This document shows positions 16,946-27,019 of a stretch of DNA of 64,000 bases, piece by piece. A program made the position numbers and the translations under genes. Position 1 is the stretch's first letter. Each line of letters opens with the position of its first letter. The notes under the pieces were generated by a model. The model saw only the letters and a program-made list of their open reading frames with translations. It made no database searches and was not told where the DNA came from. Source of the stretch: Candidatus Saccharicenans sp. (GTDB lineage Bacteria > Acidobacteriota > Aminicenantia > Aminicenantales > Saccharicenantaceae); contig JASEFX010000005.1 in the NCBI GenBank assembly GCA_030018265.1, positions 1 to 64,000 of the forward strand, read 5' to 3'.

Positions 16946-17449
16946 ATGAAGCCATCCATCTTATCAAACTGGAAAATAAAATTCGCATCCAGGATGAATG
17001 CGAGAAACAAGTTTCAGTCAGAGGGTTTCACCCTCATTGAAGTGATAATCAGCATGGCTCTGGTCACCGTGGTGTTTGTCAGCCTGGCCCAGCTCTTTAC
17101 CCTAAGCGTGATGCAGAATATGCGTTCAAACGAAATGAGCAACGCCATTTTTCTCTCCCAGCAGCAGATAGATTACCTGCGAACTCTGACTTATGATGAA
17201 TTGAACGCCTTTCCTTCAGTCAACATTGGAGAAAGCAACGATGAAATTATAGACATAAACCAGGACGGAACGGACGATTTCAGGAGGATAACGGTAGTCG
17301 CTCCGACCCAGGTGGGAGGAACCGCCGGATTTAACGTACTGGTAATGGTCTTTCCGATCTCGGCCAGAAACATCAGCCGGGATCAACTGATAAACAATCC
17401 CGATAAATACCGTGTCAGGGCGTTTGTTCATACCATCATAACCAGATAA
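16946..17449 (+). CDS. pilV: type IV minor pilin, PilV type
   Basis: A 167-residue prepilin: a long basic leader of about 26 residues, then GFTLIEVIISMALVTVVFV with Glu+5. The start at 16946 has GGGAG 8 nt upstream; ATG 16940 is only 2 nt from that site. The body after the helix (QQQIDYLRTLTYDEL and so on) fits PilV/GspI-type minor pilins. It follows the FimT-like gene by 14 nt, is tightly packed with the next gene, and acts with it in the pilus tip complex. Confidence 0.8.
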   Translation: MKPSILSNWKIKFASRMNARNKFQSEGFTLIEVIISMALVTVVFVSLAQLFTLSVMQNMRSNEMSNAIFLSQQQIDYLRTLTYDELNAFPSVNIGESNDEIIDINQDGTDDFRRITVVAPTQVGGTAGFNVLVMVFPISARNISRDQLINNPDKYRVRAFVHTIITR

Positions 17450-17459
17450 GGAGACATAA

Positions 17460-18599
17460 ATGAGGCTGAAAATAAAAAGGCAGAAGATAACACGGAAACC
17501 GGAAACAGGTCTGGCTCTGAGAGCGGGGTTTACCATGATCGAAGTGCTGGTGGCTTCGGTCATCATGGTAATCGTCATAGTCGGAGCTCTGACCCTTTAT
17601 TCTAAAAGCAACCAGATTTCTGTCGACCAGCAGCAGTACGCCGAGCTTCAGCATGATGTGCGTTCCGCCATGTATCTCATGTCTCGCGACCTGAGGATGG
17701 CCGGGGCCGGGCTGCCGCCAGAGTTTGGCATGTTTGCCATGATGGGATTTAACAACGAAGACCAGGGTTCGGAGGTCAGGCCGGATAGATTGATCGTTCT
17801 GGGAAATATGGATGAGCCGCTCAACCTGAGAATCCAGCAATATCAGGGCAGTTCGGTGGTCGTCTCGGTTTACGACGGAAGCTTTGAGACCTTCCCCTAT
17901 CCGCCTGAATTTTACACCAGCAAAATAGTGTTGATTCTGCCCAATCCCCAGTCGCCCTGCCGGCAGGGAGAAATAAGACAACTAACGCACATCACCTGGA
18001 GCACCGGAGGAACCAACGAAAAATTTAATATGTCTCCCGGACTGGCAAAAGGAATCAATCCACCGGGCGGACTTACAGCCACCTCCAACTGTGACCCGAA
18101 CGATTTTGACGACGGGCTGATAATGTTTGTCAACGTTAAAGAATTCTGGCTCGATACCACCGGAAATTACGGATCAACAATTTTCCATGGCCTGACGCCT
18201 GGCCAGAACGGGTATGTCGGGGAGCCGGGCATTCTATACTGCACGAACAACGGCATTCACCTGCCGCTGGCCCAGAACATCGAAAATCTTCAGTTTGAGT
18301 ATAACGGTGATTTTAACGACGACGGTTTGCTCGACGGCTTTCAGCCCTGGAACAACGGCTGGAGTTTTGATGAGATTTCCAGAATCCGGCAGATAAGAGT
18401 TATACTCGTCGGCAGAACCCCAAATCGCTTTGTTTCCGTCTCGGGCAAAGTTCCGGCCAGCATCCACAATTACCGAAGGCCCTCGGTTTCCGACTCCCAG
18501 GGCAGCAACATCGACGATTATCACCGGCGTTTTGTTTTAGAAACCACGGTGAACGTCAGAAACTTAAGCCTCAACCTTTATAATCAGGGTCAGAGATAA
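17460..18599 (+). CDS. pilW: type IV minor pilin, PilW type
   Basis: A 379-residue prepilin with a basic leader, GFTMIEVLVASVIMVIVIV, then the PilW/GspJ-like segment DVRSAMYLMSRDLRMAGAGLPPE. AGGAG lies 6 nt before the ATG, and the gap to pilV is 10 nt. The large C-terminal domain is typical of PilW, which joins PilV, PilX and FimU in a tip subcomplex that presents PilY1. Confidence 0.85.
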   Translation: MRLKIKRQKITRKPETGLALRAGFTMIEVLVASVIMVIVIVGALTLYSKSNQISVDQQQYAELQHDVRSAMYLMSRDLRMAGAGLPPEFGMFAMMGFNNEDQGSEVRPDRLIVLGNMDEPLNLRIQQYQGSSVVVSVYDGSFETFPYPPEFYTSKIVLILPNPQSPCRQGEIRQLTHITWSTGGTNEKFNMSPGLAKGINPPGGLTATSNCDPNDFDDGLIMFVNVKEFWLDTTGNYGSTIFHGLTPGQNGYVGEPGILYCTNNGIHLPLAQNIENLQFEYNGDFNDDGLLDGFQPWNNGWSFDEISRIRQIRVILVGRTPNRFVSVSGKVPASIHNYRRPSVSDSQGSNIDDYHRRFVLETTVNVRNLSLNLYNQGQR

Positions 18600-18614
18600 A
18601 AACGGAGAGCAAGA

Positions 18615-19265
18615 ATGAGAGAATCATCCGTAATGAAAACAAAGCTGGCAGTGGAAATAAAAAGCAAAAAGCAACCGTCTGGTTCTGGACTGATCGCGGT
18701 GATTCTGGTGCTGGCATTCATGCTGACGGTGGGCGTGGCTGTGCTTACCGTGACCGCCTCCGGTCCTAAGGTCTCAGCCGCCATGCGTTACCAGCAGGAG
18801 GCTTTTAACGCGGCTGAAGCCGGCTTTGAAGCCGCTCGAACGGTCATCGAAGACAACCTGGCGCGCGGGTTGTGGGGAAATGTTGGTGATCACTACTTAA
18901 CGGATCCCCCGGGAATAGATATTCCCTTCCGCAACATGAACCTGACTGACCCCAACCCGTTATACTTCCGTCGTTTGACCGACGAACAGATTCTACGGTT
19001 GATCGACCAGGACGGAGACGGACTGCCTGACAGACCGGGTCAGGTGGTCTTCTTCGAGCAACCTTTCGTCTATGACAGCAAAGGAAGGCTGGATGAAAGA
19101 TACCGTTATACAGTTTTCCTCATTGACGATGAGGCGGGAATTGGAACCACCGACTCGAGCGATTTTCTGATGGTCTGCATCGGAGTAGTCAGAGCCGGGC
19201 CGAGAGTGACTGACAGGATTCTGGCCACCTGCCGGCTGGAAATAGAGATAGAGGTAAACCAGTGA
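18615..19265 (+). CDS. pilX: type IV pilus assembly protein, PilX type
   Basis: A 216-residue protein with the PilX N-terminal pattern: GSGLIAVILVLAFMLTVGVA, followed by the diagnostic AFNAAEAGFEAARTVIEDN. As in PilX relatives, the canonical Glu+5 is lacking. GGAG precedes the ATG by ~8 nt. It is between pilW and pilY1 in the usual order, so the assignment rests on both sequence and position. Confidence 0.8.
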   Translation: MRESSVMKTKLAVEIKSKKQPSGSGLIAVILVLAFMLTVGVAVLTVTASGPKVSAAMRYQQEAFNAAEAGFEAARTVIEDNLARGLWGNVGDHYLTDPPGIDIPFRNMNLTDPNPLYFRRLTDEQILRLIDQDGDGLPDRPGQVVFFEQPFVYDSKGRLDERYRYTVFLIDDEAGIGTTDSSDFLMVCIGVVRAGPRVTDRILATCRLEIEIEVNQ

Positions 19266-19353
19266 GAACAAAGCGATTTATTCAACCTGATAGGATGAAA
19301 TTAATTAATAATGGCAAACATAAATCGCCGGAAGGCGGGGAAGGGAGCAAAAA

Positions 19354-22300
19354 ATGAGCAAAAAAACAATTTTAATACTCGGCATAACCCTCATCGGCGC
19401 AGCCCTGATCGTGCTGAAATTTACCGGGCAGGTTCAGCCGCAAACGCCCTGCATCGAATACACTTCGTCGTTTACTGAAAACTTTAACACTGACGAATAT
19501 AAAGACAAAGCTAATTCCTCCGTGGGTAAATGGCCCCCGGGTCCTGTGCAGCTGAATTACCTCGGCGGCAATTTCGAAGTCACCCAGCCCGCCGGGATGG
19601 GAGCCAGGATGTATGTGGTGGCGGCCGGAGATTTTAACGGCGACGGGAAGCCCGACCTTGTTGGCCTGGACCTTAACGACTTCTCGTTAAAGATGGTCTG
19701 GAATTATTTTAACGATGCCAACGGCGATGGAATTGACGATGACGCCATAGTCTTCCAGGTTGACAATTCTTTCATCATTGATACCGGACTTACTGTCGGT
19801 CCGGCTTCAATCACCGTCGGTGATTATAACGGCGACGGTTTGCTGGATATCTTCTTCTATAAAAACGGCAACGACAGCTTTTCCTACTCTAATTTTGTTG
19901 CCTGCATGTACATCAACCAGGGAACCAGGGAAAACCCGGTTTTTTATCCGAGGATTGACCCGAGAAACCTTAATTTCACCGCCAGGTTCCAGGATGCTCG
20001 AATCTACTGCAACTGGGCCGCCAACCATCTTCATACCGTAGACCTGGATAAGGACGGCGACCCTGACATTCTGGTGGCCAGCGAGGATAAAATCTTTCTG
20101 GTAAAAAATCCGGGTACGTTACGCTGGTCAAACATAAACGAATGGGAAATTAGCGAACTTAATTACGACCAGAGAACGGGATTCAGGGCTCCGACCCCTG
20201 ACGGTCGCACCGACCGCGGCACTTCGGCCGTGGTCGCCGGCGACTTTGACCTTGACGGCGACATTGACATAGTTGCCGGTTCGGTCAACGCCTGGCCTTA
20301 TCTCGTTTATTATCAGAATGATGGAACCGGAAAATTCACCAGAAGCGAAATACCCATACCTGATTTAAGATGCACCGGAACCGTGGCTCTCACCGTTACC
20401 GATTTCCGGCTTGACGGCAGGCCTTCGATTTTTGGAGCCACCGACCGCTGGAATGCCGGAAACCAGGCGCGGATGTGGATATTCTGGAATAAGGGTTTTC
20501 AGGAAGTGACCACCACCGACCCTGACACCGGAGAAATAATTATCTACAGAGAAATTCAATGGAATTTTCAATGCCTTAATAGCTGCGAGCCAATTCTGCC
20601 CCCCTATTATGATGTAGATATATGCACGATGTTAGATTATGACAACGACGACGACCTCGACCTCATCTTAGCCGATGCCAACCACTCCGGTGATTACTAT
20701 CTGGTCATCAATAAACTGGCCCATGTTTACGCCACATATGGAGAGGCCGTATCCACCAACGTGGTGGTCGGATTATTAGACCAGAGACAGTATGCCATTA
20801 CCAAGGCCAGAATCAGATTTTTGAACCAGGGGGTGAGGGGATCTGCAGAGGGGTTGAAAATTGAGTACTATTTATCGAACGACGGTGGACTCCACTGGGA
20901 ACCTTACAGAACCTTTGAGGGTACAAACATTCGTCCCTGGTCTGACGACGGCTGGCATACCTTCAACAATTTTGGAGCCGACCTGAGATGGAAAGCCATA
21001 CTTTCGGCGCCTGAAGACGCGATGGCTGAATTCACCGATGCTTCTTTTGACACCCCGCTTATTAGAAATCTGACCATAGAGTACACCTATGTGGGGCGGC
21101 AGGAATATTCGCGTTCGTCAGTGGCCACTTCGGTCATCGACAGATTCGGGCAGAATCGGCGCTTGATTCTGGCTGCTTCCTTCATCTATCCCGGCTGGGA
21201 AGGGCACCTAAGGGCTTACGACGTAACCGGTATGACTTCAATTCAGAACACATACTCCAACCTGCGGACGGTCACCAGGTCGGACCTGGGATCAGACACC
21301 GGACGCTGGCTGGCTCAGGGAGTGGAACTTCTGTGGGACGCGGGAGAACTTCTGATGGAACGGGACCCCAGGACACGGAAAATCTACACCGCGATCAACA
21401 CCGACCGCAACCAGCCTCCGGTGGGCAGGCTGGAGCGCATTGAGTTCAGTCTGAACAATCTGAACACACTTAAGCCCCTGCTGAGCGATTATCAGAACAA
21501 CGAAGAGGCGTTGATACTGTTCGTCCGGGGACACGGTCGTTACTGGAGGCTCGGGGACATCAACCATTCGACTCCGGCGGTGGTCGGGCCACCTTCCGAA
21601 GACCCGAGAGTCATGGGCGACGGCTACGCGGAATTTCGTGAAGCCCTCAGGAACAGGAGAAAAGTGGCTTATGTAGGGGCGAACGACGGGATGCTGCACT
21701 GTTTTGACATCTCGACCGGCGAGGAGCTCTGGGCTTACATCCCGTACAATCTTCTTCCGAGGCTGAAGGAAATGTGGCCGGTCGACCAGGCAACAAAACT
21801 AAGATATTTTTCGAGAAAAGCTTACGTCGACAGCTCTCCCTCGGTGGCCGACGTTTATATCAACGGACAGTGGCGCACGGTTCTCGTCTGCGGTCAGGGT
21901 GAAGGAAACGGTCAATTCCCCGATGGCTTCAACAAATATCCTAAAAAGAACGCCTCATTTTATTATTACTTTGCTCTGGATGTCACCGACCCGGAAGACC
22001 CGAAACCGATGTGGGAATTTGCCGGACAGGATTTCGAATTTAAGCAAGGAAGACAAACCTATTACTATTTTACCAACGGCCAGACCTGGTCTGTGCCTTT
22101 CATTGCCAGAGTAAAAGTATCAGGCAACCCTACCTGGGTGGCTTTTGTTGGTTCGGGTTATCCCAATCCACTGGATAACGGCTATGCTGGAAATGCTTTT
22201 GTCGCCATAAGGGTTGATAATTGTCAGGTTGTCTGGTCTTCCCGTGGCAACAAAAACCTGATTGAAAATCTCGATTCTTCTGATAAAAACAAAATACATC

Positions 22301-23100
22301 CTAATCCATTTCCCGATATTTATGTATCTTTGCCGGGTTCTCCCAACGGCATTGACCTCAACAACGACGGATACGTGGATTACGTTTATATTGGCGACCT
22401 TGACGGCCGGCTGTGGCGTCTGGACGTTACCTCGGGGAATCCCGGGCAATGGAATCTCTCAGATATATACACAGATAGGTGCAACTATCCAATCATCACC
22501 AGGCCTGCGGTCTGGAAAGGCTATTCCACCACCAGCCAGAACTACCCGAGAATATATTTCGGCACCGGCGGTCATGAGCAGGCTCCGGCCGACCGTTTTT
22601 ATTCTTTTGTCGCCCTGATTGATGACGGGAAAAAACCCGAAGTGGAATGGTACATGGGAGACATAAACGAAACTGGCATTCAGGCCAGCAAGAATGTCGG
22701 CACCCTGACCCGGGGAGAAAAAGTCTGGGCCGACCCGGTGGTGGCTAATTACATCGTGTATTTCACCACCTTAAAAGGCAGCATAGAAGCCGCCGATCCG
22801 TGCCAGAACATAGGCGGCGAAGCCGGCAAGCTTTATGCCAGGTTTGTTCAACCGGTGCTCGGAGTGCCAACCGGAGGCAGCGCTCTGAAAGACGCCCAGG
22901 GCCGTCCGGTCGATTACCTGGCTCTGGCCAGCAAAGCGCGACAGGCGGTGACCACCGGCGAAAGGCAGAGGGTAAGCGGCACTTATAAACAGGATATCTA
23001 CGTTCAGGAATACGATTCAACCATCGAAAGACTCGAACAACCTGTCGGGTCTATGCTGAGAGTAAGGTCCTGGAAGGAAATCTACCAGGTGATTCGCTGA
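19354..23100 (+). CDS. pilY1: PilY1-like pilus tip adhesin with FG-GAP/VCBS repeats
   Basis: A 1248-residue exported protein (N-terminal hydrophobic segment at about 5-27). The N-terminal half has calcium-loop repeats of FG-GAP/VCBS type: DFNGDGKPD (93), DYNGDGLLD (157), DLDKDGDPD (230) and DFDLDGDID (297). The C-terminal half is the PilY1 propeller (VAYVGANDGMLHCFD, YVDSSPSVADVY) with the calcium-binding loop DLNNDGYVD at 1001-1009. PilY1 sits at the pilus tip and mediates adhesion and calcium-dependent retraction control. GGGAG precedes the ATG. An N-terminal FG-GAP adhesive region in place of the VWA domain of Pseudomonas PilY1 is the notable difference. Confidence 0.88.
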   Translation: MSKKTILILGITLIGAALIVLKFTGQVQPQTPCIEYTSSFTENFNTDEYKDKANSSVGKWPPGPVQLNYLGGNFEVTQPAGMGARMYVVAAGDFNGDGKPDLVGLDLNDFSLKMVWNYFNDANGDGIDDDAIVFQVDNSFIIDTGLTVGPASITVGDYNGDGLLDIFFYKNGNDSFSYSNFVACMYINQGTRENPVFYPRIDPRNLNFTARFQDARIYCNWAANHLHTVDLDKDGDPDILVASEDKIFLVKNPGTLRWSNINEWEISELNYDQRTGFRAPTPDGRTDRGTSAVVAGDFDLDGDIDIVAGSVNAWPYLVYYQNDGTGKFTRSEIPIPDLRCTGTVALTVTDFRLDGRPSIFGATDRWNAGNQARMWIFWNKGFQEVTTTDPDTGEIIIYREIQWNFQCLNSCEPILPPYYDVDICTMLDYDNDDDLDLILADANHSGDYYLVINKLAHVYATYGEAVSTNVVVGLLDQRQYAITKARIRFLNQGVRGSAEGLKIEYYLSNDGGLHWEPYRTFEGTNIRPWSDDGWHTFNNFGADLRWKAILSAPEDAMAEFTDASFDTPLIRNLTIEYTYVGRQEYSRSSVATSVIDRFGQNRRLILAASFIYPGWEGHLRAYDVTGMTSIQNTYSNLRTVTRSDLGSDTGRWLAQGVELLWDAGELLMERDPRTRKIYTAINTDRNQPPVGRLERIEFSLNNLNTLKPLLSDYQNNEEALILFVRGHGRYWRLGDINHSTPAVVGPPSEDPRVMGDGYAEFREALRNRRKVAYVGANDGMLHCFDISTGEELWAYIPYNLLPRLKEMWPVDQATKLRYFSRKAYVDSSPSVADVYINGQWRTVLVCGQGEGNGQFPDGFNKYPKKNASFYYYFALDVTDPEDPKPMWEFAGQDFEFKQGRQTYYYFTNGQTWSVPFIARVKVSGNPTWVAFVGSGYPNPLDNGYAGNAFVAIRVDNCQVVWSSRGNKNLIENLDSSDKNKIHPNPFPDIYVSLPGSPNGIDLNNDGYVDYVYIGDLDGRLWRLDVTSGNPGQWNLSDIYTDRCNYPIITRPAVWKGYSTTSQNYPRIYFGTGGHEQAPADRFYSFVALIDDGKKPEVEWYMGDINETGIQASKNVGTLTRGEKVWADPVVANYIVYFTTLKGSIEAADPCQNIGGEAGKLYARFVQPVLGVPTGGSALKDAQGRPVDYLALASKARQAVTTGERQRVSGTYKQDIYVQEYDSTIERLEQPVGSMLRVRSWKEIYQVIR

Positions 23101-23339
23101 AATACAAATCGGCTGATGGCCATCTCAGACACATGGACTTTAGAAAAGGAAGATGCTGGATTCTATTTTCAGGATTGGATCGTATGTGAAATTGAGCTGG
23201 CCGCAGCAGAGAGATGTTTTTTCTTAATTCTTTTTTGATAGCCAGGAAACTTAAATTATTGTAAAATAAGCAAGAAAACTGAATCAGTTTCTGCCCTTCT
23301 GGCGAAGGCTATTTAATTCATCCTGAGAAGGAGGCGGCG

Positions 23340-24206
23340 ATGGAAGAGAGAGATTTTTCTCAATGGTACATAGACCGCAACGCCCCCGATCAGCTCCACT
23401 GTTTCGCCGTGAAAAAAGTGCTGGTGGATTACCGCTCGCCGATCCAGAGAATCCAGATCATAGAAATTGAAAGTCTCGGCAAATGTCTGATCATCGACGG
23501 AAAAATGCAATCAGCCGAAAAGGACGAATTCATCTATCATGAAGCCCTGGTTCACCCGCCTCTCCTTCTGCACCCCCACCCGAGAAAAGTCCTGGTGCTC
23601 GGCGTGGGCGAAGGTGCGACCATCCGCGAGTTACTGAAATACGACCACCTGAAGATCACCGGGGTCGACATAGACGCAGAAATGATCGATTTTTCCAGAA
23701 AATACCTCCACGAGTGGCACCATGGCGCCCTTAACCATCCGCATTTTCAGCTGGTCCTTCAGGACGGCTGGGATTTCATCCAGCAGACGGAAGAGATGTA
23801 TGACGTGATCATCATGGACCTTCCGGAACCCTATCCGGACACTCCGGCTTTTCGCCTCTACACCCCTGAATTTTACCGTCTGGCTTACGACCATCTGACA
23901 CCGGAAGGTATCCTGGTCACCCAGGGAGAAACCACCAGACCCGGCCAGGAAGAAAATCACTTCCTGATCAAAAGAAATCTCTCACAGGTGTTCAGCCACA
24001 ATTACTCCTATCAGACTTACATCCCTTCGTTCGACAGCTCCTGGGGTTTCATCCTGGGCGTTAAAAACCACCTGAATCCCCTGCTGCCGCCGGAAGAAAT
24101 CGACCGGCGCATTTCCGAAAGGATAAGAGGTCCGCTCCGTTTTTATGACGGGCAGACACATCAATCGATGTTCTATCTCCCGAAGCACCTGCGACAGGAA
24201 TTATAG
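23340..24206 (+). CDS. speE: spermidine synthase-family aminopropyltransferase
   Basis: A 288-residue Rossmann-fold enzyme that moves an aminopropyl group from decarboxylated S-adenosylmethionine to a polyamine. The binding loop reads GVGEGAT (88-94), then VDIDAEMID, and the catalytic segment is MDLPEPYPD (D160). Classical spermidine synthases have GGGDGG; GxGEGA-type loops are, from memory, found in thermospermine and agmatine aminopropyltransferases, so the acceptor may not be putrescine. The ribosome binding site is AGGAGG. No speD is nearby. The 239-nt gap upstream holds nothing I recognise. Confidence 0.88.
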   Translation: MEERDFSQWYIDRNAPDQLHCFAVKKVLVDYRSPIQRIQIIEIESLGKCLIIDGKMQSAEKDEFIYHEALVHPPLLLHPHPRKVLVLGVGEGATIRELLKYDHLKITGVDIDAEMIDFSRKYLHEWHHGALNHPHFQLVLQDGWDFIQQTEEMYDVIIMDLPEPYPDTPAFRLYTPEFYRLAYDHLTPEGILVTQGETTRPGQEENHFLIKRNLSQVFSHNYSYQTYIPSFDSSWGFILGVKNHLNPLLPPEEIDRRISERIRGPLRFYDGQTHQSMFYLPKHLRQEL

Positions 24207-24358
24207 AATTATAAGCCTCGTCTTCGGCGGATGTCAGGAAAGCATTAGAAGCCCGGGTGCATATAATTCCAGGTGGATGATAAACTGGATGGTAAATCTG
24301 CGGGCTTTATGTTAAAATGAGAGAGAAATTTTTTTTATTTTGAGGTTAATGGCTTTCG

Positions 24359-26137
24359 ATGAAAATAAAATACCTTGACGGAAGAAGGCTTTATTTAGCT
24401 TTTCTCGCCGGCGGTCAGGCTGTCATTAAAAATTTTTCCTACCTGAACAAAATTAACGTGTTCCCGGTACCTGATGGAGACACGGGGACGAACCTGGCTT
24501 CGACCGTGAAGGCCATCGCCGAACAGGCGCGCCCTTCCAGATCCCTCCGAGAAACCCTGCAATCAATATCCGAGGCTGCTCTAGCCGGGGCACGCGGAAA
24601 CTCGGGTCTGATTTTTGCCCAATACATATACGGACTCAGCAAGGAACTCGGCAACGAGATAAAAATTTCCACCGTCCGTTTCGGCGAATCAGTGAGGAAT
24701 GCCGTTCGTTACGCTTACGGGGCTCTTTCCCATCCCCAGGAAGGCACGATGCTGACCCTCATTCGCGAGTGGGCGGAGGAAGTCTACCGCAACCGTCACC
24801 GTTTTTACGATTTCCAGGATCTCCTGCACCATTCTCTGGCCAGAGCGCGGGAGGCTCTCCAGGAAACTCCGAAAAAACTCGCGGTGCTGAGAAAAGCCGG
24901 AGTGGTGGACGCCGGTGCCCGGGGGTTTGTCGATTTTATCGAAGGCGTCCTGAACTTTATTCGCCAGGGAAGCCTGAAAAGCGTTCTGCAGAAGGAAATC
25001 CTGGAGATAGAATTTCAGGAAGCCCCTCACCGGATTAAAGAAAATATTCCATTCCGCTACTGTACCGAAGCTCTGCTTCTCGGTGAGAACCTGAATCTGG
25101 AAAAAATCAAGGAAATAGTCAACTCAGCCGGCGATTCCGCCATAGTCGGGGGTTCTGAGAGAAAAGCCAGGTTCCACGTGCACACCAACCATCCGCAGGA
25201 ACTTTTCCTGGCATTGAGAGAGCTGGCGGTTATTTCCCAGCCAAAAGTTGAGGATATGAAACTGCAGGCAGCGCTGGCCCGAAATCCTAAAAGACCGGTG
25301 GCCCTGGTTGTCGACTCCTCCTGCGACCTGCCGGCAGAAATCCTCGAACAGAACCAGATTGCGGTCGTTCCTTTTCCCTTCAACATAGGAGAACACGTCT
25401 TTCTCGACAAACTGACCATCTCCGCGGACAACCTTTATGAAATCATGGAAAAAGAGGAAATTCTGCCACGCACTTCTCAGCCTTCACCCAAAACCGTCGA
25501 AAATTTGTTTTCTTTTCTCAGCAGCCACTTTCAGTCGATTCTGGTTCTAACCATCTCGAGCGGACTTTCCGGCTATCATCAGCTGGCGAAGAAAGTGGCT
25601 GAAAAATTTTCTGACCGGAAAATCAGGGTGGTGGACACCCGGCATCTTTCGGGAACTTTCGGTCTGATTGTGATGAGACTGCTCGAGAGCTGGCCGGATA
25701 GCCAGGATCTGGAAGAAATGGCCGCGATGGTGGAAGAGTTCTCCCGGAAAACAGAACTTCTGGTGGACGTTAAGACTCTCAAATTCCTGGTAAAGGGAGG
25801 CCGCGTAAGTCCGATGAGAGGACTTCTGGCGCGCCTGCTGAACATCAAACCGATCATCACCTTAGACGAAAACGGACGGGCAGCCGCCGCCGGCAAGACT
25901 TTCAGCCGCAGTCAGAGTTTCCGGAAAATCCTGAAAACGGTCGAGAAAAGACATGTCGAGAGGAAAATACATTCATTCGCCGTAGTTCATGTGAGAGAGC
26001 CAGAGAGGGCTCAGGCTTATGCCAGAGAAATAGAAAAAATCTGCGGTCGTCCCGCCAGTTTCATCATGGACGCTGCGCCGGTGGTTGGGGTGCACAACGG
26101 CTTCGGTTCTGTAGGCATCTGCCTTTCTTATGAGTAG
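24359..26137 (+). CDS. fatty-acid kinase-type fusion: DhaL/FakA kinase domain plus DegV/FakB domain
   Basis: The N-terminal ~200 residues are a DhaL ATP-binding domain with DGDTGTNL (D39, D41), then GARGNSGLIFAQY. A middle FakA_M-like region follows (to about 310), and from D319 (VVDSSCDLP) a complete DegV/FakB domain with TSQPSP, SSGLSGYHQ and LKFLVKGGRVSP. Fatty acid kinase normally consists of separate FakA and FakB proteins, with FakB holding the fatty acid for phosphorylation; here both are one 592-residue chain. The start codon is ATG 24359; a 9-codon out-of-frame mini-ORF overlaps it. It probably makes acyl-phosphate for phospholipid synthesis from exogenous fatty acids. Confidence 0.85.
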   Translation: MKIKYLDGRRLYLAFLAGGQAVIKNFSYLNKINVFPVPDGDTGTNLASTVKAIAEQARPSRSLRETLQSISEAALAGARGNSGLIFAQYIYGLSKELGNEIKISTVRFGESVRNAVRYAYGALSHPQEGTMLTLIREWAEEVYRNRHRFYDFQDLLHHSLARAREALQETPKKLAVLRKAGVVDAGARGFVDFIEGVLNFIRQGSLKSVLQKEILEIEFQEAPHRIKENIPFRYCTEALLLGENLNLEKIKEIVNSAGDSAIVGGSERKARFHVHTNHPQELFLALRELAVISQPKVEDMKLQAALARNPKRPVALVVDSSCDLPAEILEQNQIAVVPFPFNIGEHVFLDKLTISADNLYEIMEKEEILPRTSQPSPKTVENLFSFLSSHFQSILVLTISSGLSGYHQLAKKVAEKFSDRKIRVVDTRHLSGTFGLIVMRLLESWPDSQDLEEMAAMVEEFSRKTELLVDVKTLKFLVKGGRVSPMRGLLARLLNIKPIITLDENGRAAAAGKTFSRSQSFRKILKTVEKRHVERKIHSFAVVHVREPERAQAYAREIEKICGRPASFIMDAAPVVGVHNGFGSVGICLSYE

Positions 26138-26185
26138 ACCTGTCCCGATGGCAGACCTTAGATAACCAAACCAGCAGAGAGAAGG

Positions 26186-26989
26186 GTGGTGTTAAATATT
26201 TTCGGGATATCAGCCATAATTATTTTCCTTTACATGAACACAGTTTTCATTCTTTCTCTTATAAAGAAAAATGCTTCCATCGTCGACATCGCCTGGGGAC
26301 CCGGTTTCGTTCTGGTGGTATTCGTTCATCTGTTGAAAGATAGACTGAAACATCAGTCTGTCGACCCGCGCCAGTTTATGATTGCCGCGCTGATTGCCAT
26401 CTGGGGGGTTCGTCTGGCCTGGCATATTTATAAAAGAAACAGGGGAAAGCCTGAAGACTACCGGTATGCTCACTGGCGGCAGAAATGGGGAAAGAAGTTT
26501 ATTTTCAGAAGCTATTTTCAGATTTTTCTGCTTCAAGGATTCTTCATGCTGATAATCCTGACCCCGGCTCTTCTGGCGTTAAACAGCCGTGGCCAGCGCG
26601 CGGGATTGCTTGAATTTTCAGGACTGGTTATCTGGCTGACCGGTTTCATTTTTGAAGCGGTGGCGGATGCCCAGCTCTGGCAATTCAAGAAGAATCCAGA
26701 AAACCGCGGGCGGATCATCACCACCGGTCTCTGGAAATACTCGCGCCACCCTAATTACTTCGGTGAAGCGCTAATTTGGTGGGGAATTTTTCTGATCGCG
26801 CTTTCTGCTCCTTTCGGCTGGCTGGGAATAATAAGCCCTTTATTGATAACCTTTCTTCTGACTGAGGTCTCAGGAGTGCCGCTGCTGGAGAAAAAATACC
26901 GGGGAAATCCTGAGTTTGAAGCTTACAAAAACAAAACCAGCGCTTTTTTTCCCTGGCCGCCCCGCCGGTCTGAACGTCATGACGACTGA
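26186..26989 (+). CDS. DUF1295 (steroid 5-alpha-reductase C-terminal-like) membrane protein
   Basis: A 267-residue integral membrane protein with about six or seven hydrophobic helices. The DUF1295 signature is visible: [31 protein letters not shown], then [18 protein letters not shown] near the C-terminus, which resembles isoprenylcysteine methyltransferase/5-alpha-reductase-like proteins. Translation starts at GTG 26186 (or the adjacent GTG 26189), with AGAAGGG just upstream. Substrate unknown; a lipid or sterol-like hydrophobic molecule is plausible. Confidence 0.88.
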   Translation: MVLNIFGISAIIIFLYMNTVFILSLIKKNASIVDIAWGPGFVLVVFVHLLKDRLKHQSVDPRQFMIAALIAIWGVRLAWHIYKRNRGKPEDYRYAHWRQKWGKKFIFRSYFQIFLLQGFFMLIILTPALLALNSRGQRAGLLEFSGLVIWLTGFIFEAVADAQLWQFKKNPENRGRIITTGLWKYSRHPNYFGEALIWWGIFLIALSAPFGWLGIISPLLITFLLTEVSGVPLLEKKYRGNPEFEAYKNKTSAFFPWPPRRSERHDD

Positions 26990-27019
26990 ACTTCCAAGCT
27001 GGATAGCTTGCTGACGCTT

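Noticed and set aside
24349..24378. Nine-codon mini-ORF (MAFDENKIP) overlapping the start of the fatty-acid-kinase fusion
   Set aside because: GAGG lies only 3 nt before its ATG; a regulatory uORF is possible but a chance overlap is more likely.
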